Assembly: GCA_039806955.1 (NCBI GenBank) | Contig: JBDHQI010000012.1 | Coordinates: forward strand, 1 to 64,000 | DNA: 64,000 bases | DNA from: JADLHS01 sp039806955 | Lineage (GTDB): Bacteria > Verrucomicrobiota > Verrucomicrobiia > Limisphaerales > JADLHS01 | Direction of reading: 5' to 3' | Shown here: positions 1 through 7,486 of the stretch, one piece after another | Layout: each line of letters starts with the position of its first letter | How positions within the stretch are numbered: position 1 is the first letter of the stretch | Program-made: the position numbers and the translations under genes | The notes under the pieces: model-generated | Told to the model about the DNA's origin: nothing | The model's database searches: none | The model's input: only the letters and a program-made list of their open reading frames with translations

Positions 1-385
1 CGCCCGCCGCCGCGGCCGCCCTGCGCTCGGCGGCCGTGTACAGCTGCTCCAGACAGTCCGGCTCAAACCAGGTGTCGGAGTTGACGAAGTACAGATACTT
101 GCCGCGAGCTGCCGCCGCTGCCCGATTGTTGCCCGGACCAAAGCCGAGGTTGTCGCCGTTTTGCAAGAAACATCCCGCTGGCCAATCCGCCAGCAAATGT
201 TGCGCGATCTGAGCCGAATCGTCGTTGGACGCGTTATCGGCCACGATGACTTCGAATCGCGGCGCGAGCGTCTGCTGCCGCAACGACTCAAGACAACGGG
301 GCAACCACGCTCCATCGTTGTAAATAACGATGATGACGCTAACGATTACTGAGGAATCTTCCACAATCGGCACGGCGAAAAACAT
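1..385 (-). CDS. Glycosyltransferase family 2, 3' part missing (cut by window edge)
   Basis: The reverse strand reads from an ATG at 385 without a stop to the window edge, so about 128 N-terminal residues are present. The translation has the GT-A start of family 2 enzymes: a short beta strand SVIVSVIIVIYNDGAWL, then RCLESLRQQT, FEVIVADNASNDDS, and the loop NLGFGPGNNRAAAAARGKY followed by LYFVNSDTWFE, where NSD is the DxD-type metal/nucleotide site. Such enzymes add one sugar from an NDP-sugar to a lipid-linked or surface glycan in the cytoplasm. It diverges from the GT4 gene that starts 82 bases away, and it lies at the edge of the glycan cluster. Donor and acceptor cannot be told. Confidence 0.85.
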   Translation of the reverse strand, partial: MFFAVPIVEDSSVIVSVIIVIYNDGAWLPRCLESLRQQTLAPRFEVIVADNASNDDSAQIAQHLLADWPAGCFLQNGDNLGFGPGNNRAAAAARGKYLYFVNSDTWFEPDCLEQLYTAAERRAAAAAG

Positions 386-467
386 GCGTAATGATGGGGG
401 AATTGCCAGTTATTTCTTGTGTCTGAGGCGGGCAGTCGTTTCCTTGAAGCCGTGAAACGACGCGGCG

Positions 468-1658
468 ATGAAAGACAATAACGTAATGAGTGCTCTCAAA
501 GTGTTGGTGCTTTCGTCAACGCGCAAGGAGCGCGACGGGATTGCTGAGTACACGCGACAACTGTTCAACCCGGCGTTCTGGCAGGGACAGGACCTGCAAA
601 TCGAGGTCTGGGACGTTACTCCCGGCAATCTGTTGAAAGCACCTTTTGCCCGGCCGGACATCATCCACATGCAACACGAGTTTTTTCTATTCGACCGGCT
701 CGTGGGAGTTACGGCGTTCTTGTTTTATCCGTATCTCTGGTTTTGGTGTCGCTTGTTCGGCTGCAAATTGGTGACGACCATCCATTCAACCTACAACGTG
801 GATGATCTGCCCAGTGCCCTGCCGCACTTTGCCAAGTACCGCGTTCTTTTCCCATTGGGTCGAATCTATCTCAAGCTGCATTTCAAAATGGTTGTGGCCT
901 GCTCGGATCAGATCGTATTGTTGAGCAAAATCGGCGCGACGCATTTGCAGCGCGCGATTTCTCGACGCCAGTTTGATGGCAAAGTGGTGCGAGTTCACCT
1001 GGGCAATTACCTGGCGAATATTCGAATGCAACCACACGGTCTGCTGGCAGAACGATCGGGGGTTGCTTCGACTGACAAGCTTTTCACACTTTTTGGTTTT
1101 GCCTTTCCCAACAAAGGTTATGAATACGGGATTTACGCCTTGGATTTGTTGGTCAATCAACGGGGACGCAACGAAGTGCGCTTGGTCATCATCAGCGGCG
1201 AGACTGGCAAAAGCAGTTTTCCTGGCGGTGGCCAGGGTGAATCCTACATTGGATATCTGAAACGACTGACCCGCGAATTACGGTTGGAGGAGCGTGTGAT
1301 CTTCACGGGTTATCTGGCAAATGAAGACCCTTTGTTGGAAGAAATTTTCGCAACCACGTTTTGCTTTCTGTTCCCCTATCTTAACCGCAATTTTCCGTCC
1401 GGAGCCATCTCCACGGTGCTGGCCACGCGCAAGCCGGTGCTGGTATCGCGGATTCCCTGCTTTGATGAATATGAAAACTTACCTGCGTTCGAGGAAAAGA
1501 ACGCCGCCGATCTGGCGGATAAAATGACGGCGCTGATGGAGGAACCTCAATTTCTCGCCGAAGCCGTGCGGATCACCCAATACAATGCCGATACTTTTGC
1601 CATGGCACAGATTTTTGCCCGGCATCTGGAAATTTACCGTCAGTTGCTTTCACGCTGA
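468..1658 (+). CDS. Glycosyltransferase family 4 (GT-B)
   Basis: This 396-residue protein has the layout of a GT-B retaining glycosyltransferase. The N-terminal Rossmann half opens with KVLVLSSTRKERDGIAEYTR, includes the HMQHEFF strand-loop, and is followed by a C-terminal half with LFTLFGFAFPNKGYEYGI and VIFTGYLANEDPLLEEI. Near the end FPSGAISTVLATRKPVLVS replaces the usual E-x7-E donor-site segment. It probably transfers a sugar to a membrane-linked glycan on the cytoplasmic side. The start at 468 gives MKDNN; a second ATG at 486 (MSAL) is equally possible and fits the family start better. Its stop lies two bases from the stop of the convergent methyltransferase gene. Confidence 0.85.
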   Translation: MKDNNVMSALKVLVLSSTRKERDGIAEYTRQLFNPAFWQGQDLQIEVWDVTPGNLLKAPFARPDIIHMQHEFFLFDRLVGVTAFLFYPYLWFWCRLFGCKLVTTIHSTYNVDDLPSALPHFAKYRVLFPLGRIYLKLHFKMVVACSDQIVLLSKIGATHLQRAISRRQFDGKVVRVHLGNYLANIRMQPHGLLAERSGVASTDKLFTLFGFAFPNKGYEYGIYALDLLVNQRGRNEVRLVIISGETGKSSFPGGGQGESYIGYLKRLTRELRLEERVIFTGYLANEDPLLEEIFATTFCFLFPYLNRNFPSGAISTVLATRKPVLVSRIPCFDEYENLPAFEEKNAADLADKMTALMEEPQFLAEAVRITQYNADTFAMAQIFARHLEIYRQLLSR

Positions 1659-1660
1659 AG

Positions 1661-2545
1661 TCACGGCGGCGGTGGGACATCTGAGAAACATCGAGGCAGG
1701 CCGTCGCGGCGGATCAAAAAATGGCGCGGGGGTTCGTAGTGGTTGGCGGCGGTAAATGGCTCGGCGAATTGGTCGCCCACCAAATCTTTCCGAACGAAGT
1801 AAGCGTTCATGCCCGACAAATCGCATCCAACCAGGGCATATCCCTTTTCCGCACCCAATCGCTCGTAGGCTTTCAGGCTCGCGCCCATGTAGGTGGTGCA
1901 GTTGAACACCAGTTCCGGACGGTACTCGACTTTCCAATCCACGTCGGGCGGGAACAATGAATTGTATTCAACCACCACCACCCGCGGTTGGATCGTGGTC
2001 AACGCCTGCCAGACAAAATAGGTGTTCCGATCAATATCAATCGAGAACAGATCGAATTCCCGTGGCACGCCAGCCGCGTCAATCAGACTGCTGACGTTCT
2101 CGGCGTTGATGAAGGCCCGCTTTAACTTTAAATTTCCGGCGGCCAATGGTTGCCAGAAATGTCGTTGAATCTTCGCGATGGCGGCGTCATCACCATCGAA
2201 CCAGAAACCTTTCCAACCTTGAACCAATAGAAACGTGGTGTTGTTTTCGAGTCCTTCACTCACCCCGATCTCGACGAAGGTTCGATCCTTGGTCCCGATG
2301 CGCCGAAAAATTTCCGCCACGGCGCCATCTTCGCCATTTTGCGAAAACACCTGCTGTTCGTGACGGCACAGTCGCTTTGGCTCCGCGTAACGCGGCTCAG
2401 CCAGCAAGCCACGCAAATACTGGTGCTGCGCCAGCAAGGTCTGTCGCTCAAGGTTTGCCGGGGTCTGATAAAATTTTCTGCACGTCTCCTTGAAATAGCC
2501 GAACATGGATAATTTGTAAGCCAAACGGCGGAACATTGAACTCAT
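1661..2545 (-). CDS. FkbM-like SAM-dependent methyltransferase or related Rossmann protein
   Basis: The protein is about 294 residues from the ATG at 2545. A longer ATG start at 2608 would overlap the upstream dehydratase gene by 56 bases, whereas 2545 leaves a seven-base gap, so the shorter start is preferred. The core motif FVEIGVSEGLENNTTFLL is a SAM-binding motif I, followed by the acidic strand GFWFDGDDAA and the motif FDLFSIDIDRNTY, as seen in FkbM-type sugar O-methyltransferases. The C-terminus ends in a proline run. It reads in the same direction as the dehydratase, C-methyltransferase and GT9 genes upstream, so it is likely the last gene of that glycan operon. The substrate is unknown. 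Confidence 0.65.
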   Translation of the reverse strand: MSSMFRRLAYKLSMFGYFKETCRKFYQTPANLERQTLLAQHQYLRGLLAEPRYAEPKRLCRHEQQVFSQNGEDGAVAEIFRRIGTKDRTFVEIGVSEGLENNTTFLLVQGWKGFWFDGDDAAIAKIQRHFWQPLAAGNLKLKRAFINAENVSSLIDAAGVPREFDLFSIDIDRNTYFVWQALTTIQPRVVVVEYNSLFPPDVDWKVEYRPELVFNCTTYMGASLKAYERLGAEKGYALVGCDLSGMNAYFVRKDLVGDQFAEPFTAANHYEPPRHFLIRRDGLPRCFSDVPPPP

Positions 2546-2552
2546 AGTCGTA

Positions 2553-3557
2553 TTATTGCCATAACGGGTCGGCCCGCTCCAGTTCCGGACGCGCTTCAAG
2601 CTCCGCATGCACCATGTCCTCGATGGTCCGGGTGAAGGTCCAGCGGCGTTGCCAGCCCAACTCGGTTTCGGCTTTGGCCGGATCGCCTTTCAGTCCTTTG
2701 ACCACCTGCTGCGAATTCAGCGTCCGGTTGGTGACGCGGACAAATTTACGGTAATCCAAGCCTGCCGCCCGGAACGCGCAGTCCACCAAGTCCGCTACGC
2801 GATGCGGTTGCCCGGAAGCGAAAACGTAATCACTCGGCGTTTGCGCTTGCAGCGCGAGCTGGTAGCCGCGCACGAAATCCCGCGCGTCAGACCAATCGCG
2901 TTCAGCGCTCAAATCGGCCAACTCCAATTTCTGTCGCTGCCCGGCCTTGATCCCGGCCACCGCTTCGGCGACGCGCCGGCTGAGATAATTCGGGTGACGC
3001 AGCGGCGATTCGTGATTGTAGAGAATGCCACTTACCACGAATTGCTGGTAGGTTTCACGATGCAACCGGCCCAGTTGATCGGCGGCGACCTTGGCAATTC
3101 CGTACGGCGTACTTGGTTGGCGCAGGGTGGATTCGCACTGCGGCGTTTCGGACGGAACCCCGAAGATTTCCGCTGAAGAAGCCAGAAAAATGCGCGCCGC
3201 TGGGCACGCCTCACGCGCCGCCTCGAGCAAGCGCAGTGTTCCGAGGGTGATGCTGGCAATTGTTTCCTCGGGAACGACAAAGCTTTGTCGTGAATCGGAA
3301 ACTCCCGCCAGATGATAAAGCTCCGTCGGCAACGCAGTTTTCAAGAAACGCAGTAACGCAAACGGATCAGTCAGTGAGCCGGTATGCCACCGGATGGCGT
3401 TAAGGTCGGCAGGGGGAAAGCGGCGGCGTAATCGGGCTTCTTCGCGGTCGAATGGCAATCGCAACAATCCGTGGACTTCGTAACCCTGATGTAACAACCA
3501 CCGGGCCAGATAGGTGCCATCTTGACCCGCAATCCCCGTAATTGCCGCGCGTTTCAT
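2553..3557 (-). CDS. NAD-dependent epimerase/dehydratase, GDP-mannose 4,6-dehydratase type
   Basis: This extended short-chain dehydrogenase has about 334 residues. The N-terminal cofactor loop AAITGIAGQDGTYLARWL carries the GxxGxDG form typical of GDP-mannose 4,6-dehydratases, and the catalytic YGIAKVAADQL supplies the Tyr-xxx-Lys pair, with SSAEIFG upstream as the Ser/Glu part of the site. Later NHESPLRHPNYLSRR and the C-terminal ELGWQ match the Gmd family. It would make GDP-4-keto-6-deoxymannose, a precursor of fucose, rhamnose or branched sugars. The length is slightly below E. coli Gmd (about 373), so a related NDP-sugar substrate is possible. GTG at 3560 precedes the chosen ATG at 3557; the gap to the upstream C-methyltransferase is six bases. 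Confidence 0.8.
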   Translation of the reverse strand: MKRAAITGIAGQDGTYLARWLLHQGYEVHGLLRLPFDREEARLRRRFPPADLNAIRWHTGSLTDPFALLRFLKTALPTELYHLAGVSDSRQSFVVPEETIASITLGTLRLLEAAREACPAARIFLASSAEIFGVPSETPQCESTLRQPSTPYGIAKVAADQLGRLHRETYQQFVVSGILYNHESPLRHPNYLSRRVAEAVAGIKAGQRQKLELADLSAERDWSDARDFVRGYQLALQAQTPSDYVFASGQPHRVADLVDCAFRAAGLDYRKFVRVTNRTLNSQQVVKGLKGDPAKAETELGWQRRWTFTRTIEDMVHAELEARPELERADPLWQ

Positions 3558-3563
3558 CACGGA

Positions 3564-4850
3564 TCATTTTCCTGCTAAATGCACGGTGGGCATGGGCAGC
3601 AGGAATTTGCCACCGCGATTGAGAAAGGCGGCTTCACGGCGTTTGAACTCGTCCATGAAATGCCACGGCAAGACAAGGTAGTAGTCCGGTTTTTGCTTGC
3701 GGGATTCTTCTTCCGAAATAATTGGAATGTTGGTGCCGATGGTGAAGCTGCCGTATTTGATTGGATTACGATCGGCCACGGCGGGCACCAAGTCGGGGGT
3801 GATGCCGATATATTGCAAGGTCGTATTGCCTTTCGTGGACGCGCCGTAACCATGGACGAGTTTCTTTTGTCGCTTGGCCTTCGACAGAAACGCGCGCATG
3901 TCTTTGCGAATCGTTTCGATATTTTTTCGAAACGCCGCGTACGGCGCATCGGTGTCCAAAGCCAGTTCAAATTCCTCCAGTCGCAACTGCTGCACTCGTT
4001 CGTTGGCGTCCGCGCTTGGTTTCAATCGGCCTTTATGGCCGACTGCGATCCGGAAGCTGCCCCCGTTGCAGTCATTCAATGTGACGTCCACCACCTCCAA
4101 ATCGTGTTCGGCGAGTAATCGTTCCATCGGTGCCAGGGAATAGTACTCGAGGTGCTCATGGCAGACTGTGTCGAAACTGTTCATCTTCAGCATCAGCGGC
4201 AGATAGCTCAGCTCCAAAATCCAGACGCCTTCCTCGTGCAAACAGGTCTGGATATCGCGGACAAAGGCGTGTGGATTCTCCAGATCGTAGAACATGGCGA
4301 TCGAGGTGATGACCTTCGGTTTTTCGTACGGATACGCGGAACGGAGTGATGCTGCCGAAAAGAAATCATTAACCACCTGCAGACCGGCTGCCCGCGCATG
4401 TTCCACCATGTTGGAAGGATCAATCCCAAGCCGTTTAAGCCCCTTCGTTTGATACGACTTGAGCAGGGTGCCGTCATTGCAACCGATATCGAGTACCAGG
4501 TCTCCTGCCTCGAGGCGAATCAGACTTTCACCAAAATTGGCGATGCTGGCGAGATGATCGCGCATGCTTTGATTGATGCCGGAGCGATAAAAGTAGGCTC
4601 GATATAAAATCCGCGGGGGCACGCTGTGACGCAGTTGGACCAACCCGCACGCCGCCTGATCGTGAGCCGGATCGCAGCGTACCAAGTCCAACGGGATCCG
4701 GCGACTTACCGGCGGCCGGCCATCCGGTGAGGCAAAGGATCCCGCAATGTATTGGTCACCCAGTGAAAGCACGGGGGTCAGCGCCTTGCTCCCACAAATG
4801 CGACAGGTGCTGCGGGTCACTAGAATTGGCGAAAAAAGTGGTGCCGACAT
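3564..4850 (-). CDS. Sugar C-methyltransferase with N-terminal zinc site
   Basis: From the ATG at 4850 the product is about 428 residues, the usual size of deoxysugar C-methyltransferases. The N-terminus has CRICGSKALTPVLSLGDQ, the zinc-binding part, with further Cys at RCDPAHDQAACGLVQL. The SAM-binding core LVLDIGCNDGTLLKSY follows, then the catalytic-region motif CHEHLEYYSL, and a C-terminal domain with VHGYGASTKGNTTLQY, the Rossmann-like C-terminal domain of this family. It would methylate a keto-sugar nucleotide at carbon, which suits the dehydratase encoded next to it. A GTG start at 4946 would add 32 residues and overlap the GT9 gene by 34 bases; it is judged less likely because homologues start close to the first CxxC. 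Confidence 0.85.
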   Translation of the reverse strand: MSAPLFSPILVTRSTCRICGSKALTPVLSLGDQYIAGSFASPDGRPPVSRRIPLDLVRCDPAHDQAACGLVQLRHSVPPRILYRAYFYRSGINQSMRDHLASIANFGESLIRLEAGDLVLDIGCNDGTLLKSYQTKGLKRLGIDPSNMVEHARAAGLQVVNDFFSAASLRSAYPYEKPKVITSIAMFYDLENPHAFVRDIQTCLHEEGVWILELSYLPLMLKMNSFDTVCHEHLEYYSLAPMERLLAEHDLEVVDVTLNDCNGGSFRIAVGHKGRLKPSADANERVQQLRLEEFELALDTDAPYAAFRKNIETIRKDMRAFLSKAKRQKKLVHGYGASTKGNTTLQYIGITPDLVPAVADRNPIKYGSFTIGTNIPIISEEESRKQKPDYYLVLPWHFMDEFKRREAAFLNRGGKFLLPMPTVHLAGK

Positions 4851-4912
4851 ACGCAAAAACTGGCGAAGCCAGAGCGGGGAATCAAGAATGAACGAACTTG
4901 AGTCACTCTTAA

Positions 4913-5983
4913 TCAGCCGCCAAGCGCCGGCGTCATCGTAGCCCACACGGCGTCCACGGTGACGGAATTCATGCAGGTCAGTAATTCTTCCGTGCTGCCG
5001 CGAATGCCATTGCCATCGTAGCGGTAGTACTCGAGGGAGCGTCCATGCGAAAGGGGATTGGGCACCACGGTGAAGGGATTGTCGTGCGGCAAATTGGTCG
5101 CGTTGAGCGTGGGCGCTTCAATCACGATTTGATGAGGCGTTTGCATTGCGGCCGCCAGGTGCATCAGGGCCGTATCCACGCTGAGAAACGCCTGACAACG
5201 CGGTAGCAACGCCGCCGCCTGACGCAGGTTTTTGGTTTCGACGGACACGAGCAAGCGCGCGTCGGTTTCCGATATGAGTTGTCGGTGTTGCCGCAATTCC
5301 GCGCCGCCGCCGAAAAGCAGGATTTTTACTTGCGGATAATGCTGGTTCAGTCTTTGGAACAATTGCCGGTAGTTTTCAAGCGGCCAGCGCTTCAACGCCA
5401 GATTTTTCGTGCCTCCGCTACCGACGTGAACCCCGAGGCAGGTGAAGTTTTTCAGCTCGTGCGCGAGGACAAAATCCTCCGCCCAGCGCGTGTCGGCTTC
5501 CGTTAAATGGACTTCAGTGCGGTGCGTGGTGAGCTTGAGTTTAACGCCCAGGCAGCGCAAAAAGTCGAGGTTTTGGTCCACCGTGTGGCGGGTGTAATCT
5601 TGCGGCAGGGTTTGATTCACCAGCCAACGATCGAGGCATCCGGTGCAATCGTAATCGTGGCTCAGCCGCGTGCGCGCCGCGATAAGCCGGGCGATGATGC
5701 GGTAATGAATCCGACTCTGCGGATGAGTGTTGATCGAGACGTCATAATGTCGGCTTCGCAGTTCGCGCAAGAAATGCCACGCCTCCAGTTTCGGACTGTG
5801 CAGTAGATTTTTTTGATAAACGGTGTTGAGATGGGGATTGGTCTCAAGCAGATCCTTCGATCCCGGCCATAAGGTGAGCGCGTCAATGGTTGCGTCGGGA
5901 AAGTTGGCTCGCAACTCGGCCAGCAACGGCGTGGCCAACAAGGTGTCACCAATGCCCGCCAGCGATATGATCAGTATTTTCAT
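4913..5983 (-). CDS. Glycosyltransferase family 9 (heptosyltransferase-like)
   Basis: The 356-residue product starts MKILIISLAGIGDTLLATPL, the GxGD-type loop of ADP-heptose:LPS heptosyltransferases. The central segment LGVHVGSGGTKNLALKRWP gives the nucleotide-binding region, and FLSVDTALMHLAAAMQTP is the conserved D-(T/S)-x-x-x-H-x-x-A motif near the C-terminus. These enzymes build the inner core of LPS or related surface glycans at the inner face of the inner membrane. The ATG at 5983 lies one base past the stop of a 40-residue ORF and so suggests translational coupling. A longer start at 6052 would run through that small ORF in another frame and is rejected. Confidence 0.88.
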   Translation of the reverse strand: MKILIISLAGIGDTLLATPLLAELRANFPDATIDALTLWPGSKDLLETNPHLNTVYQKNLLHSPKLEAWHFLRELRSRHYDVSINTHPQSRIHYRIIARLIAARTRLSHDYDCTGCLDRWLVNQTLPQDYTRHTVDQNLDFLRCLGVKLKLTTHRTEVHLTEADTRWAEDFVLAHELKNFTCLGVHVGSGGTKNLALKRWPLENYRQLFQRLNQHYPQVKILLFGGGAELRQHRQLISETDARLLVSVETKNLRQAAALLPRCQAFLSVDTALMHLAAAMQTPHQIVIEAPTLNATNLPHDNPFTVVPNPLSHGRSLEYYRYDGNGIRGSTEELLTCMNSVTVDAVWATMTPALGG

Positions 5984-5984
5984 C

Positions 5985-6107
5985 TCACAGCCGCAGCTTG
6001 ACGCCCGGCAATTCAGCGGTCGTTTTATGCAGAAAGTCGCGGAGAGCAGCAATCAGAAAACGCATCATCTCGAGCGTAGCCGCGCCGCCGCCTTCAATTG
6101 ACCACAT
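5985..6107 (-). CDS. Small ORF of 40 residues between dehydrogenase and GT9 genes
   Basis: Not recognised. An ATG at 6107 overlaps the last 14 bases of the dehydrogenase gene, and the TGA at 5985-5987 is followed after one base by the ATG of the GT9 gene. The peptide begins MWSIEGGGAATLEMMRFL, continues as an amphipathic helix-like stretch IAALRDFLHKTTAEL and ends PGVKLRL. It fills the whole gap between two co-directional genes, and its composition looks coding. It could be a real small protein or a coupling/leader ORF; a chance frame cannot be excluded at this length. Confidence 0.45.
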   Translation of the reverse strand: MWSIEGGGAATLEMMRFLIAALRDFLHKTTAELPGVKLRL

Positions 6108-7044
6108 TTTGCAACTGCCCGTTCAGGAAGGCCTGGATATTGGCCACGGCGGTTTTCAACAAGCGGCGTCGCGCCGCCTGCGTGGCCCAGGCATTGTGCG
6201 GAGTGACCAAACAGTTCCTGGCGGTGAGCAACGGATTATCCGCCGCTGGCGGTTCGATGGATAGAACATCCAGTCCGGCGCCCGCCAATCGTTCGGAGTT
6301 CAAGGCTGCGGCTAATGCCGTTTCGTCCACGAGCGCGCCGCGTCCGGTGTTTAATAAAAAGGCCGTTGGTTTCATCCAGCCGAGGCGTTCGTGATTGATG
6401 AGCTTCTGAGTATGCGGCGTCAGCGGGCAATGCAAGCTGATGACATCGCTGTCGCGAAACAGCTTTTCGAGCGCAACAAACGCAATCGGCGTTGGTGCGT
6501 GTTTGCGCGACGGATTATGTGCCAGAACCCTCATGCTGAAAGCTCGCGCCAATTCTGCAACCGCAGCCCCGATTCGTCCGTAGCCGACAATTCCCAACGT
6601 CAAGCCATCCAGCTCGATCAGTGGTGCATCCCAAAAGCACCAGTCAATGGCGTTGGTCCAACCTCCGGCGCGCACCCGTGCGGCGTGATGCCCGGTGCGA
6701 TTCGTCAGTTCGAGCAATAAGGCAAATGTCGCCTGCGCCACCGCCCGCGTGCCATAGGCGGGAATGTTGGTCACCGGAATCTCTCTCTCGCGCGCGGCGG
6801 CCAGATCCACCACGTTGGTGCCGGTCGCCAGGACGCCGATGTATTTGAGTTGCGGCAGCGCGGCCAGCGTCTCGCGCGATAACGGAGCTTTATTGGTCAG
6901 GACGATTTGCGCGTCCGCCGCCCGGGATCGGATTTCCGCCACCGGGGTGCGATCATAAATCTGGCACCGGCCCAAACGCTGTAAATCCGTCCAGTCCAAA
7001 TCACCGGGATTGAGGGTGAAGCCGTCGAGAACGCAGATATTCAT
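6094..7044 (-). CDS. D-2-hydroxyacid dehydrogenase (glycerate/hydroxypyruvate type)
   Basis: A 316-residue NAD(P)-dependent dehydrogenase. The N-terminal catalytic half starts MNICVLDGFTLNPGDLDW and has the substrate-loop segment YIGVLATGTNVVDLAAA. The Rossmann half has LGIVGYGRIGAAVAELARA, and the catalytic triad is visible as the Arg in LLNTGRGALVDE, the Glu in GLDVLSIEPP and the His in NCLVTPHNAWAT. It would reduce hydroxypyruvate or glyoxylate, or oxidise glycerate, in the cytoplasm. The length matches the family. It is the first gene of the leftward glycan operon by position, though its substrate need not be linked to glycan synthesis. Confidence 0.88.
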   Translation of the reverse strand: MNICVLDGFTLNPGDLDWTDLQRLGRCQIYDRTPVAEIRSRAADAQIVLTNKAPLSRETLAALPQLKYIGVLATGTNVVDLAAAREREIPVTNIPAYGTRAVAQATFALLLELTNRTGHHAARVRAGGWTNAIDWCFWDAPLIELDGLTLGIVGYGRIGAAVAELARAFSMRVLAHNPSRKHAPTPIAFVALEKLFRDSDVISLHCPLTPHTQKLINHERLGWMKPTAFLLNTGRGALVDETALAAALNSERLAGAGLDVLSIEPPAADNPLLTARNCLVTPHNAWATQAARRRLLKTAVANIQAFLNGQLQNVVN

Positions 7045-7115
7045 GCGCGCAGGGTAAGGTTATTGCGTCCCGAGTGAAAGCTTGGCGCATTGTATTTCCG
7101 TGATAAAATCGGTCC

Positions 7116-7418
7116 ATGAACGTGGCAACGCGGCATTGCTGGAAGTGTGGGGCGGAATATAAGGAACGTCGTTCGCCGGGCCGGTCGGAAGTGTGTCTCT
7201 GCGACGCGGACCTGAAAGTTTGTTTGAATTGCGTCCACTACGATCCGACTGTGGCGCACCAATGTCGCGAGCGCCGCGCCGAGCCGGTGATAGACAAGGC
7301 TCTTGCCAACTATTGCGAGTGGTTCGAGCTGGCCCGCCGCGTTTATGTGCCCCCCGCCGAGGAGAAATTCCGCGCCGATAAAGCCCGGGATCAATTAAAG
7401 CGACTGCTGGGCGATTAA
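7116..7418 (+). CDS. Small cysteine-rich, probably zinc-binding protein
   Basis: An unrecognised 100-residue protein. It begins MNVATRHCWKCGAEYKERR and holds a C-x-x-C pair, a C-x-C (VCLCDADLKVCLNC) running into a second C-x-x-C, a later His-Gln-Cys and one Cys in NYCEWFEL, a pattern consistent with one or two zinc knuckles. The C-terminal third (PAEEKFRADKARDQLKRLL) is charged and probably helical. No enzyme motif is visible. It diverges from the dehydrogenase gene (71-base gap) and lies 68 bases before acs. Similar small proteins occur as uncharacterised conserved genes in this lineage as far as I can recall, but the function is unknown. Confidence 0.75.
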   Translation: MNVATRHCWKCGAEYKERRSPGRSEVCLCDADLKVCLNCVHYDPTVAHQCRERRAEPVIDKALANYCEWFELARRVYVPPAEEKFRADKARDQLKRLLGD

Positions 7419-7486
7419 GCGCGCCGGTTGACACAACTAATATAATTAACCAAGAATTCAAAACTAAACGCACAACGAAACCGATT

